Assembly (NCBI GenBank): GCA_034509925.1
Contig: CM067536.1
Coordinates: 6,687,501-6,751,500 of the forward strand
Source of the DNA: Hirudinaria manillensis
Lineage: Eukaryota; Annelida; Clitellata; Hirudinida; Hirudinidae
Reading direction: 5' to 3'
Length of the DNA: 64,000 bases
Shown piece by piece: positions 13,515 through 26,100 of this stretch. Each line of letters begins with the position of its first letter. Within the stretch, counting starts at the first letter, position 1. The notes under the pieces were generated by a model, which was not told the origin of the DNA, did no database searches, and was given only the letters and a program-made list of their open reading frames with translations. The position numbers and the translations under genes were made by a program.

Positions 13515-14057
13515 AATCATAATAATAATAATAATAATATCTTTTTTGAAATTCAGATTCGGACAACGAAATATTGGTAAGGGAAAATATTTTTCTATTT
13601 GTTATTTTAAATCTTTATCGTCCTTTATTTCATTCAAAAGTTTGTTTATTTTAAAAGAACTGTTTGTATAAGTTTATAAATGTAATTACGACTTACATAA
13701 AATTATTATTATTATTATAATACAATTTTTACAATACAATTATTAAAAATGCCAAAATTATTCAGGACTTTATAATCAATTAGATCAATTATTTTCAACT
13801 GGTTAATGAAGTTTATTGAATTAATCATTATTATTGCTGTTATTTATCTGTTATTTTTGTTAGTCATGCTTGTAAATCAATCATTGCAGACACCGAAACA
13901 GAAAGAGGAATTGGAGGCCGACTACAACTTGGGCCGTCACATCAAAGAGCACATCGTTCCCCGGGCAATCTCCTACTTCCTCGGGGAAATTTCTGACGCG
14001 AGCAGCGGCGAATCGACCCCAACTTCGGCAAGCAGCTCCCGATCCTCTCTGAACTGA
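10836..14057 (+). CDS. Nucleosome assembly protein 1-like (NAP/SET family), 5' exon(s) not found
   Basis: A histone H2A/H2B chaperone of the NAP family. Exons supported by phase: 10836-10897 (5' limit uncertain), 11149-11284, 12041-12178, 12341-12424, 12780-12922, 13217-13362, 13557-13576 and 13890-14057, giving 298 visible residues. Recognisable family text: VPSFWYRVFANS, QPILQSLRNVKVK, FMLEFHFDANDYFTNPVLTK, GCQIYWKPGMNVT, ESFFNFFN and HIKEHIVPRAISYFLGE. The long dimerisation helix is in the second exon. No in-frame ATG lies between the upstream stop near 10803 and exon 1, so an initiator exon lies further upstream. The long acidic tail typical of NAP1 is missing; the protein ends in a Ser/Thr-rich stretch. 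One exon is only 20 nt. AATAAA is at 14231-14236. Confidence 0.85.
11829..11869. repeat. (ATTT)n microsatellite
   Basis: About ten uninterrupted TTTA/ATTT units in NAP1L intron 2. Confidence 0.9.
13035..13129 (-). repeat. Inverted copy of NAP1L exon sequence framed by 14-bp arms
   Basis: Bases 13048-13112 are the exact reverse complement of 13238-13302, which lies inside the downstream NAP1L exon. The 65-bp inverted copy sits in the intron just upstream. It is bordered by its own perfect 14-bp inverted repeat: TAGATGTGCTTAAT at 13035-13048 against ATTAAGCACATCTA at 13116-13129. Read by eye with no mismatch. Confidence 0.9.
13425..13541. repeat. (AAT)n microsatellite with internal duplicated block
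   Basis: Two AAT tracts, each preceded by the same motif AATGATAATGATAAAATCAT, giving a tandem arrangement just before the 20-nt exon. Confidence 0.85.
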
Positions 14058-15333
14058 TCGGCTGATCAGCTAACCAATTGATCAATTATTAATCAATAAT
14101 AATAATAGGTTAGCAAAGCCTAATGGAGTACTTTAAACAGACCCGCCTGTTGCGATTGTTCAAATGATTAGTCTTGTAACTCAATACTCTGTGAATAATT
14201 ATTTCGAGACGTTATTTTAAACGTAATAGCAATAAAACATGTTTTTAAATATTAAAATATATATTTATATATATAAATACATCTACTATTTAAATGTAAA
14301 ATATAAATAAATACATCCATTAATTATTTCACCGTTTTATATAATTACTAACATTGCAGCTTGAAATTTAACAAAGACTTTTTTTGCTTCATTCTGAAAG
14401 TTTGTAGACCGAGATATTTTTTCCATTTTTAATCTAATAATTCATTTAAAATTTTTTAAAGAAGACATTTTCTTTTCCATTTTTCAAGCTTTTAATATTT
14501 ATAAAATAATTTATATATTTAATAATTTCTTCCAATAATTCCAACGACAGTAGCAACACCAACAACAAACAAACACCACAGCAACAACAACAACAATTCC
14601 TCAAATTACTAGGTAATACTTTTTTCCCAAAGAAACAAACTTTCTAAAAGAACAACGATCAGAAATAACTTAATGAAGGTGGTTAAGTCTCAGCAACAAC
14701 AAGAACAATTGATAATAATAACATTATTATTATTTAATTACTAATATAATTTAGTGTTACATGATACTATAAGGATAATAATAATAATAAAAATAATAAT
14801 TATTATAATATAAATAATAATTATTATTGTTATTATTTTATTGGTATTAGCATGTCATATTAACGAATAATATTAGGTTTAATAATAACAATTACTAGGA
14901 GAAATGATTTGATGTGATGTGTTAATAACATAAATAACATAAATGTAGGATTTGTGATATTAATTAGACAAATTGTAGGTTGCTGAGTTACGAATTCGGA
15001 TTGGTTGTAATAAAAGATTTACATAATTTACGTAATTAAAACGCAAATATTGTTCATCTGCAGTAAATTCCTAACATATCATTTCCTCCAGCGAGACATA
15101 ATATAAATAAATAAATAAGTAAATAAATAAAGGAGACATAATATAAATACATATTTTTCATCTTAATATTTCAAACAATACACCGTTTTAACCAATGGCA
15201 CTCTTATGCACCGAATAGAAATAATAATAACAACAACAATACTAATAATAAATAATAATAATAAAATAATAATAGTAATAATAATAATAATAATAATACT
15301 TAGCAAGACAAGATCGTGAACTTCAAGTGAGTG
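14058..15333. other. Intergenic, AT-rich, with triplet repeats
   Basis: Contains the NAP1L 3' UTR and multiple imperfect AAT/ATT tracts (about 14770-14835, 15224-15300). I see no open frame with coding character. Confidence 0.6.
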
Positions 15334-18300
15334 TCACTCGACATTGAGCTTCCTGAAGGACATGGAAATGTTTGGACTGGCTTTTGAAAGGTCAAAGCAG
15401 AATTCAGGGTCACTGAGGTACATGATCCTTTCCCTTGCTTTTGGCACCAACATGTCTTCTATCATTCTATCTGTTTTGACCGAATTGATAGCATTAATGA
15501 CAAATTAATACATTGATTTACCCAAGGTTACATTGTATCCAAAATTACTTCAAAAATAAATAAATAAATTAATTAATTAATCATTATTAGTTAATTTTGA
15601 CAAGTAATTATATTTAAAATATAGTTTTATTTACAGTATACAGTTTTATTTAAAATATAGTTATATTTAAAATCTAATCATGTAATTTAATAATTACTTA
15701 ACATTATTAATTAAAATTTAATGTTAGATTAAACTTATCATTAACCTAGTAATCCAACAATGAAATGTACTATACCCTGTCTCAAATACACTAATTACTA
15801 ACATAACATTCATTACAAATTAAAATAATATTAATAATAATCATAATAATAATTTTTGTCATTTTATTTAAATTTCTTTTTAAATTAATTAAATCTTAAA
15901 ATCCGATTTCATTTCTTAAATAAATAAAAATATATTCGGAAATATAAATAATGTCCATCAGTCGTCTGACCCACGTTCTCGGCCGCGGTACCCCCGTGTG
16001 GACCTTCGTAATCCTCGGGCAGGTATTCCACTGGCAGGAGTTGAACCTCAATTTCCTTGTACAGCATCTCCAACGATGAACCGCAGTTAATGATCTGAAA
16101 GACATTAGAAATAAATTACTGATTGTAAATCGTTTAAAAAATAAATTATGAATTGTAACGAACATAAATAATAAATTACAGGAATATAGATTATAAATTA
16201 CGTAAAATTAAATCATAAATTACATAAAGCTGAATTATATGAAAATAAATTATATTACATTATATATCATTATACAATATTATTATTATTATTATATAAG
16301 TTATGGGTTATATATAAATAGATTATTAATTACATAAAAAACAAATTATAAATCGCACGGAAATAAAAATCAAATAAATTATGTTAAAAAATAAGTTAAT
16401 AATAATAACTATTATTATAATAATAATAATTATTATTATTATAATAATAATTATTATATTATTTAATTATTATTATTATAAATTATAAATAAGTTGTAAA
16501 TTCTTCACCCGTTGAGTGAGTTTTTCTGGAGTGACCAATTTGAGGATCATGTAAACGAAGTCCCCAAACGAACCTGCGTTGTACAAGCAAATCTGCTTTA
16601 TTCGGGCAGGAATACTTTTCTGCAAAAGGAGAATTTAAATTTTAAATTATTTAAATTATGAATTATTTAATTTCTATATAATTTCTATTTTTTATTTTAT
16701 TTTATATATATCTGATTGTATTTATATATATATATATAAATTCATAATTATGATAATGATCATAATTCATAAAAGTTAAAAATGTAACTTGCATGCCATC
16801 CTCCATAGAAGAGTCTCTGCTCTTCCAAGTTAAACAGAGTTTGATGCTTGAAGCACATGCTGGAAAGGTCGTTGATGATGACGATCCCGTTCACCTGTAC
16901 GTCTTCACAGGTGAAGAAGAGAAAGTAGGTCACGCACACTATGGCCCTAAGGACGTCCCTCTTCGTGTATCTCCCCGACCACGGTTGTATCTTTCCTATT
17001 GGTCATATATTTTTAGCTGACCTACTTATGATGTAACGTTGTTGTGTTATTGTGTTTCGTGATTTCTTAAATTACTTAAATTTTTATAATGTGTTAGTAT
17101 TGTTATTGATTATTATTTTCATAATTAAATGCTAAATCAATATAAACCTTTATGAAAGTCGGAGGTTTAATATTTTTAATCTCTTTTTTTGTAAATAAAT
17201 CATTTTAAATTAATTTTAAAATTAAATAATCAAAACTATTAAATATCAACCATAGTTGAAGACCACGAGAAGGCAACCATTGGAATTTCTTCTCGGCAGA
17301 GGATAAGCGAATCTGAAATTGACACGCAACTACATGTAGAATGTATGTAGCATTTATGTAGCGCTTAATTTAACACTCGTCATAATTTAATTTAAGCCGT
17401 ATAGTTAATTACTAAGGCGTTAAAATAATTAAATAAAGTTTGAAATAATAACATCCACTAAGCATTAAATATAATTAAAATAACAAATACTAATTAAATA
17501 ATAATAATAATATTAATAATAAGCACTAATAATAAGTAATTTATACCCATCTTTCAAGACAGCCATTATTCCTGATTCTGACGGATCGACATTCTCAAAC
17601 CAACTCCTCATCTTCGTCTTCATCATCAAATGTCGCTTCATCAATTCCAGGGCTTCCAATTGGCTGAATTTCCTTGCCCTGAGGAAGGCCAATAGGAAAG
17701 CAGAATCTGAATAAAACATTTGTTAAGGGATTACAAAATATTATAGTTAACTTACAAGATTGTCCACGATTGTAATTTATTATAAAATAACAAATAATAT
17801 TTCAACAGACAATATTGTCCACGATGGTAATGGCTGTGTTGACATTTGTATCACGTGATAGATACCTCTACAATAATTGGTTGCCGTAAAAAACAAATAC
17901 TATAGCACTCTGGTGGGATTGAAATATGTTATTGTATTCACTGTCGGGATGCAAATAGGATCGATACAAAGTGGGAAGTTGCAGACAAACGTTATAACAA
18001 GAAAATTGTAAATAATTTCGTGATTCATGACTTAATTATCAATAAATATCGATTTCAAATATTAAAAATATTAATTAATAATATTTAATAATAATATATA
18101 TCTATAATATTCGCCAAAAATATGGTAATGATTGAGTTACGTAATAAGTAAAACTCTTAATGAGCAACACGTACAAGCAACTTTTTTTTATTTTATAAAT
18201 AATCAAATATTCCAGGTATACGTCTAAAAATAGGTACGGGCACCTGATATCGAAACAGGTGTTTTTGCAGACGATAATAATATCTATCTGGTTGCATATA

Positions 18301-19292
18301 ATCTCGACGAAAGCGAAAACGAAGGAAATAATAAAAAATAAACATAAATAAAAAATAAAAAAGTTAATAAATAAAAAATAAATAAAAATTAATATCTGCA
18401 GATAATTCATATTTTATTGAAAGAGGAATCGCCGAGAAAATTCAAATATTACAGAGAGTTTCGACCTCATTACTATCCGTTTGTCCTTTTTTGTGTTCGA
18501 TCAACAATTGATTGGGGATTCGATTGCAGAAAAGTTATAGCAACAACAATAAATAAATAATTAATTAATTAAATAAATAAATAAAATAAGAGCAATTTTC
18601 TCCGTTTCTTTTTAAACGGATTTTAATTTCTAGGAATCAAAATATTAAAATATCTATGGTAATTTAAATTTTAATCATCACAGTTTGGATTTTTTTGTTA
18701 CGTTTTTATTTTGTATGTCCTTAATGCATTCCTTGAAGAAATAGATACAAATAGATGGACATATTAAAAATGAATTTCATAATTAACAATAAAAAATGAA
18801 AAGTATTTAATTCCGGTGATTGCAATTCTGACCTTTCTTAAATAAAACACCGCAAATCGTTTTTGGATAACGGACAATAAAATTTATAAAAATGATTTTA
18901 AAGATTTTAGCGATTAAACTTTATTCACAATCGGTTTGCTGTGTAATTACGAATTAAATGAAATCATTAATAAAAAGTAGATTTAAACTACAAATACTTG
19001 CTTACAAATTATTACAATATTATTATTACAAATTATATTACAAAATTATTACAAATTATTACAATACAAATACATTTTGTTGATCATGTTCAGTTAAACG
19101 ACATCGTACCCCACCTGTGGGACATTTTAGGGAGGGCTGCTTGCCCAAGATCTCCTTGAAGGTTTGGACGCAACTTTCCCTTTCTTTCGGGTCTTCTCTC
19201 AATTCCTTCAGTGCCTTTTCCTGGGTGGACGAGTCCAGACTGCAATAATATTCGCCATCTGTGGCTCTGTCCAGCTTGCATAATCCGGCCAT
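15334..19292 (-). CDS. CRAL-TRIO lipid-transfer protein (alpha-TTP/clavesin-like)
   Basis: Cytosolic Sec14-type carrier of a small hydrophobic ligand. Seven exons: 19115-19292, 17547-17706, 17251-17312, 16793-16995, 16509-16619, 15971-16094, 15334-15470. They total 975 nt and 324 aa, in frame throughout. The CRAL-TRIO N-terminal helical domain spans about residues 25-110 (SAFLLAFLRARKFSQLEALE). The lipid-binding domain follows (FAYPLPRRNSNGCLLVVFNY, then EDVQVNGIVIINDLS, then SIPARIKQICLYNA, then LPVEYLPEDYEG). The C-terminus SFRKLNVE is typical of animal alpha-TTP-like proteins. The exon 4 to 5 junction works only as a GC-AG intron (CAT|GCAAGT). Ligand unknown. The start is the ATG heading a compact first exon. 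Confidence 0.92.
16385..16500. repeat. Palindromic (AAT/ATT)n tract
   Basis: Alternating AATAATAAT and ATTATTATT runs that can pair with each other. They lie in the intron immediately downstream (minus sense) of CRAL-TRIO exon 5. Confidence 0.75.
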
Positions 19293-20655
19293 TCAAGGTG
19301 CTGCTTGGAAAAGCTGAGTTTTGAAAAGTTTAATATTTTAGTTGGTATATATATATTTTTTTTGGATAAAGAGTTACCGTTGAAATTTTAATGGTATAGT
19401 GTTGTTATTGTTGTTGTTGTTGTTTGTGGTATTACAATACAAATGTATAGTTAATATCAATTGTTTAACAAATTTGGGCATGATTGTTGTGTTGAGATAA
19501 CTTTTGATCCCTTTGATTAATAGGAATTTTACATAATATATAATACTTTGTTACGTAATATTACATATTATATAACAAATTTATGAATGAGTGGGAATAA
19601 TGTTGTAGAAGTAACTTACTGTAGTTATTTTACATACATTAAAACTGTCACTTGTTTAATGAACGTTTACAGAACGCATCACATTGGAATTTAATGCAAA
19701 TGAATCTCTTAAAATCGATCGATTTTAATAAATTTTGATTAATTATCTCACGTATTATTTTGATAAATTATCTCTTAAATATGTTTGAGTTGGAAAATCC
19801 CAGCGAAGCCACGTGCCCAATTTGAACTTAATGCAAATGAAGGCTATTAAAAATCACTTTCAACTGAATTTTGCAAACAAAATAAAACTTACTCGTCTCG
19901 AGTATTTTATTCAAGGATTTCCGAAGACGTTTTTACAAATTAAGCTTTGAAATTGCAAAAATTACTTCAACAATTCACAGGGCAACTGACGGGCCATTGA
20001 TCATGAAATGTTTCTGAATGAGTCACTGTTACCAATCAATAACCTTCAACCCAACGTGTCTAGTGAGAGGACAACCATGTCGTTTTCTCTCTCTCTCTCT
20101 CTCTGTGTTTTGAAAACAAACTAATCTAAAGATTAATCAAAATCTTCTTTTTAATATTTAACGTCTCGGTCAGCGTTCACGACATTTTAAGAAAAAATTG
20201 ACGAGTTTCTGAAACGAAACCCACGTGAAATATTGGAGCTCAAATTATTTAATTCAGTCGTAAAAAATTATTAGAAATAAATTCAGTTTTAGTCAAATAT
20301 TTTAGACATTTTGGATAGCAATAGAGTTTATAAAAATTATTTTTATTACTAATTACCTTTATTTACAATCGGTCTGCATAAATTTTGATTTAAATGAAAT
20401 CATTATTTAATAAAAAGTAGATTTAAACTACAAATGTACGCTTGAAAATTATTACAATACAAATTTTTATAGAAAGATCAAATAAATTTTTTAACCTGCA
20501 ATATAAATTTAACACGTGTCTATTGAATGTCTTTTACAATCCCATCGTCAACTTTAAGAAGCGGAAGTTTCTTTCTCAACCTACGAGTAAGAACATCACA
20601 AAAAGCCATTTTCTCTTGAAAAGCAAACACCTCACTCAACTCGAGTCTAAAAAAG
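19293..20655. other. Intergenic between CRAL-TRIO gene and first ELOF1 copy
   Basis: Holds the promoters of both flanking, divergently oriented genes. A short CT dinucleotide run is at about 20088-20105. No supported coding region. Confidence 0.5.
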
Positions 20656-20904
20656 ATGGGAAAAAGGAAATCAGCGAAAAAGCCGGTGGCCAAAAAGAAG
20701 CTCACGGAAAAAATTGTCAACGCTTTCCAGTGCCCTTTCTGCAGCCAATTGAAATGCGAAGCCAAGGTGGACAAAATAAGGAAGATAGGTTACATTAAGT
20801 GCAACGATTGTGGAGAAGATTTCCAGACCAAGTCTCATTCTCTCACAGAACCTATTGACGTCTACAATGACTGGATTGATGCCTGCGAAGAGGCCAATGG
20901 ATAG
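20656..20904 (+). CDS. ELOF1: Transcription elongation factor 1 homolog, copy 1
   Basis: An 82-residue intronless copy of ELOF1, a Pol II-associated zinc-ribbon protein acting in elongation through chromatin and transcription-coupled repair. It has the basic N-terminus MGKRKSAKKP, zinc ligands in CPFC and CNDC, and the conserved end LTEPIDVYNDWIDACEEANG. The human protein is 83 aa. This copy is one residue shorter between the first CxxC and the following basic helix (CPFCSQLKC). ATG at 20656 matches the family start, and AATAAA follows at 20967-20972. Absence of introns would suit retroposition, but the family gene is tiny, so this is not decisive. Confidence 0.95.
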   Translation: MGKRKSAKKPVAKKKLTEKIVNAFQCPFCSQLKCEAKVDKIRKIGYIKCNDCGEDFQTKSHSLTEPIDVYNDWIDACEEANG

Positions 20905-22381
20905 ACAGGAATGTTTCTGTTCTTTTCAAGAGCTGCTGCATATTAAAATTGGACGATTTTGTTCTCAATAAACGTCTAATCTTCGCAAGTGTTAATTGTT
21001 TAAATAAAATTTTCTAAACTTTCTCAGACTTAAAATCCATTGTAAATACTCAGTCCTTCTTCTTTAAGTAAACCTAACAAAGGACTTTGTAAAGAGCACA
21101 TCACATTCAATATTATGTCAAAATATGATGTTACAAGAGCTGTTTCAAAGAACTTCCCTAACAGTTATTTAAGTCAATGCAATATAAACCGTTGACATCC
21201 AGGAAACTCGCCGAACTGGAAAATATAATATCAGTAATCAAGATCTGCTCTGAGCTGTCTTGTGTAAGGCGTTTTGGATGCGCATTGGAACAAATTTCCC
21301 AAGAGACATGCAGGTAGGTTAAATAAGGATATAGTTTTTACAAACAACAATTTTTGACGTAAAAGTGGCTGCTGAAAGGAACACTCACGTCTAAATCATG
21401 TATATTGATCTAAATTAAATTTATTAAACATTTAAATGCAGTGTTTCATACACGGTTTACTTTTATCTTTGATCCATTATGAATTGAACGCGCCCATGGC
21501 CAAAAAAAAAAACAACGCTGAACGTTCCAACGATAAAATGTTTTGCGTCTCTTTTATTCCAATTCAGGACAAAAGCGACTATCTTGTTTCTTGGTTAATT
21601 TTTAGACATTTTGTTTTCATAAATGAGTTGGAGTTCCTGTTTAATTGCATGCTGCTTACATAATTCCAGCAATTTGACGGCTAAGTTGTCCCCTGGCAGA
21701 CATTACAGTGACTTTTGGTCTAATATTTTAATCGTAACTAATTATGACTAATTATCCTCTTTGTTTATGAAAGATAAAAACGCTATTTGTTACAAAATGC
21801 TTTCTTGAATAAAAGTTTCAAACGAGCAAATTTTTGAGTGACCGAGCGTCACTGAGCGACACTAAACGTCGGTTGGAAGCGTCAGCGTCTCCAAAGTGAC
21901 GGCCTATCAACGTGGTCTTGAAGTCGAATTGAGGCCCACTTTTATTTTTTGCAAAGTTACGATTTGTGACGTGAGGAAGCTAATGAAATGTGAAATGTTC
22001 ACACCTATCCTCCAAAGTCCGTAAGAGAAAAGGTCAGATTATTAATGAATAATTATTTGGGAGAAGAAAGTTCGATACTTAGTATTGGAAATGGGGTAAT
22101 TGAGTTCTTAAGAGAGGCTTAGTTACACAAATTCAGCTTTTTATTCTAAGTTGAAACTTCGGCAGTGCGGTCATAATGCTTAACTGATACGCAAATTCTA
22201 TTATTAGAGATTTTGATAAGGAAAGAGCTCCTGTATATCTCTACGATTCTACGCAATCGACTCAATTTTGTTCGATAATTACAATTATTATAATGTAACA
22301 TCAGTTCCGTTATCCGACAGGATTGAAAGCTACGACGATAAAAGGCTAGAGAGTTTTAGCAAGGCAATACAAATCTTTGGT
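20905..22381. other. Spacer between ELOF1 copies
   Basis: No supported gene. Near 21836-21905 there is a cluster of GTCAC/TGACG-type motifs including the inverted repeat GTGAC-CGAGC-GTCAC. It might be part of the upstream region of the second ELOF1 copy. Confidence 0.4.
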
Positions 22382-22630
22382 ATGGGTAAACGCAAAACTG
22401 TGAAAAAACCTGCCCCCAAGCGCAAAATGACCGAGAAAATACAAAACCGTTTTCCGTGCCCTTTCTGCAATCTGCCTACCTGTAAGGCCGAGATCAACAA
22501 AGAAAGGAAAGTGGCTTGCATAATCTGCGAGAAGTGCCTGGAAAGTTTCCAGATGAAATCGCACGCACTCACCGAACCTATAGACGTTTACTGCGAGTGG
22601 ATAGATGCTTGTGAAGACGCCAATCGATAG
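22382..22630 (+). CDS. ELOF1: Transcription elongation factor 1 homolog, copy 2
   Basis: A second intact, intronless 82-residue ELOF1, in tandem and same orientation as the copy 1.5 kb upstream. Start MGKRKTVKKPAPKRK, zinc ligands CPFC and CEKC, end LTEPIDVYCEWIDACEDANR. Roughly 65-70% of residues match copy 1 by eye, so the pair is not a very recent duplicate, yet both keep all zinc ligands and the C-terminal motif. An upstream in-frame extension (from 22268) lacks an ATG and is not family-like. Both copies share the one-residue shortening relative to vertebrate ELOF1, which suggests duplication within this lineage. Confidence 0.93.
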   Translation: MGKRKTVKKPAPKRKMTEKIQNRFPCPFCNLPTCKAEINKERKVACIICEKCLESFQMKSHALTEPIDVYCEWIDACEDANR

Positions 22631-23126
22631 AACCTGAAAAATGTCGGAACAACTCAACATCTTGCGGTCTTACAATCACTTCATTTGCTGATTTATTTGT
22701 TAAGTGGATATTTTTAACAGAAAGGGAAATTCAAAATTGCTCGTTAAAACTCACTTTAGTCTGAGATAATATCTTTGAGGTGTTACCAAAATCTGCTTTT
22801 CCACTCAGTTATGGTGATACTTGATATATATATATGACCTAGTCATAGCATTAATTTTGAGACTTTTATGAAGGCTATTTAAGCAATTTTATTTCAACAG
22901 AGTATAACACTTTAACAAATTCCAAGTAACTGGATACAAAAGTTACACTCCAAAAATTACACTGACATGTTTACATAAGTAGCTTTCACAATTGCAACTG
23001 TGCAACTGCACAAGTTAGAAAAGTCTCATAAAAACAAAAAATGAAATCATGAAATGTTTAAAAGCAAAAACAAATTTAGGAGAAATCCAGAATATAAATG
23101 CCATCCAGAGTCTGATGGATACATCT

Positions 23127-26100
23127 TCAAAAATCTTCCAGCGTTACAATTGGTCCAGCATCCATGTGAAACTCAGGAATTGCTAAATCGTAACTTATTC
23201 CTGCAATAACGAACAAGTGTTATGTCATCCGCAAATGTCAAAACAATGACTCGTTCACTGTTTTCATAACTATGTCACAGGATGTCATATCTATGTTGTC
23301 ATGGATTTGATGTCATATGTTGTGGAGCAAGAACAAGCGTTATTCCCAGGGTGACATGTGCAACAAAGTCACTAACTTTCAACACACATAGCAAAACTAT
23401 GAACCCGGATGCAATTTAAAATAAGTAAAACCCCAACCTGATGCTAGATTAGTCACTGTATAATAGCCTTTCATGGAGGTTTTAGGGACCTGAGATTTGG
23501 TACAGCTGATGTAAGAGAATTCTGTTCCTGGTCTAAATATTGGTGTGAGCCCTTAAAAGGAATAATTTAAAAAAAGCATAAATAATTGTATCATTAAAAC
23601 AATGTATATTATGTTTTATGTTAGTACAATAAATATAGGCATATATTTTAATATATGTTAATAATATTTTCTTAGTATAATGCATCTTACCTATGACACC
23701 AGGACCATCAACCACTCTCACTGAGCCTCCTTCGAAGACCTCCCAATGCCTCGTCTTCAGTTGGCAGGTCATTCTTTGGGACACATTCTTGTCCATGGTA
23801 AATCTGGAAGATTTTTGAAAATTTGAAGAAACCCAGTGAAAAGTTAGGAAAATTCCCATGCACCGACAGACGCAACAAACCATTTACAATTTAAACTAGT
23901 CATAATTACGGACTGATTAATCTCATAAATAATGTCAATAATAAATAATATAATAAAATGGACATAATCCTTCAAATCAAATAAGGGATTTAAAGCAAAT
24001 CCAAATTCCTTCAGAAGCCATTAATTAATAAGTAATAAGTAATAAACTGGACATAATCGACTTTAAGATAATAATAATTAAAAATACTGAGACAAGACGA
24101 TCAGACAAGCAACAAGAATCAAAACTCAGCAAGGGGTTCATCACCTGACAAGGTAGGCATAAACGTACGAGTCGCCTGATAACTCAGGCAAAAAGGCTGT
24201 CATGACATCGACTTTGACGTCGTAACTGAGAGCTACGGAGGACGGGTCCTTGTAGAATCTGAATTTTAATTTTCCTCTATCATCACGTGATTGGCCAGCA
24301 ATGCAGGGCGTAATCATAGCATTACAAGAACCTAAATTTTAACGATTAAATAATCAATTGCACGAATAACAAGGACAACCTGTAAACCCTTTCGTCGATG
24401 ATTGGAAAGTACTTTTCTTCCAATTTCTTTGCATAATCCAAGAAATAGTCGAGGAAGGAATTTGCTAAATCAATTAAGAATTAATAAATCTATTAAATTT
24501 AATAGTGTATTTATTAAAATATATTTCAACCAACCACGAGATTAGTTAAAAGCTCCCGTGCTTTCGGGATGCAAACAATGCAGAGAAAGCATCAGAACAA
24601 AACGTTTCATGAATAATTCATACCCGACTTCAAAGCCGTACTTCATTGGTCATTTAAATAAACTCATTATTATTTATAAATCCATTGGTTCCCCAACCCA
24701 ATATCAAGAAACTCCTAGATGTTGGAGGGCTTAAAGTGACCAAATTTCCAGACTCGAGAGGAGGTTTGTCTTTGAGAAGGCAGAGCATCCGAACGTTTTC
24801 ATTTCCCGTCACTGCAATGCAGGGAACACCAACACCCTATGACAATTAAGTCACAATTAAGTTGTCATGTTTTTTTTTGTTAATTACTGAGTATTGCAAA
24901 TTAATAATTACTGTGCATTACAAATTAAAATGTAGGTAACCTTCATCATTCTTACCTACTTAAATGACAATAGAGTTAAGTAATGGCATAGATTATAAAT
25001 AATATCGCAATTGAAAAAGTCAACATATGAATAAATAAACATACAGTTGCAAACTCCAAACAATCATAAATAAAATATGAATGAATAAATAAATAAATAA
25101 ATAAATAATGCATATTTTATATCCATGATAGCATAGCATGGTTGTGTTCCTAAATATGACCATCACATTTTCAATGACTTGAAAGCTTTGAATCTCTCTA
25201 AGTGCTGGTGAACTATCTCTCGTGAACTGTATCGTGCTAGGATCTAATTTACTTACTGTTTTTATAACTTTCAAAGGCAATAGACTCTCACTTCTGAAAT
25301 AATCATAATTCTGCACCACTCCAAATATCCTGCAATGCAAGGCAGAATTAGTACAGTGATTGAATTTGCAACTATGCTTATGCCATAATTGTTACGGAAA
25401 TAATAAAGTATTTTAAATTCATAAATAAATAGAAAAATAGATAAGAAAACATTTAGTCATACCAAACATGTTTGCCATAATTTATCATCAAATGTTAAGA
25501 AATTATCATTTCATGAATCTAATAAATAAATAAATAAATAAATAAATGAAAATGTAAAAAAAAGGAAATGTACTCCAAGTTATTTTTATGAACGAAACAC
25601 CAAACCCATTCCTTCTGCCTTTGATCTGTCCCTTGTGAAACCTGTAAACACATCTCAAGTCGTCGGGGAGGGAAATTCTGTTCTCAATTTCAAATTTGTC
25701 CAATTCTGCCTCTGACATCCCACCTATGACATCCCAATAATGAAGGAATGATTGTAGAGATTGATTATGAAAATGACAGGAAAGAATTAATGTTAAGAGT
25801 TTTAAATTATTATACCAATGGAAAAGCAGTTACTTTAACTAATAGCTAAGTTTCAAATAAGTTATCTAGTCATCATAAGGTAAAGACAATAAAATATTAT
25901 TCTGTTCAAATAATTTATTTTATATTATATTATATTATCACATAAAGGCACGGGCGAACCCCTCGCCTAACACAAATTGCTTAAGTAAACAAAAAGCAAA
26001 ACCCTCTACATATCAAACAAACAATAAAACAACCAGTCACATCAAATATTTACAATCCCCAAAAAAATCATCCAATAACATTTTGAAGATGTCCAGGTTT

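Noticed and set aside
13425-13541. Duplicated AAT tract considered as a CRISPR-like or satellite array
   Set aside because: Simple microsatellite expansion in a eukaryotic intron.
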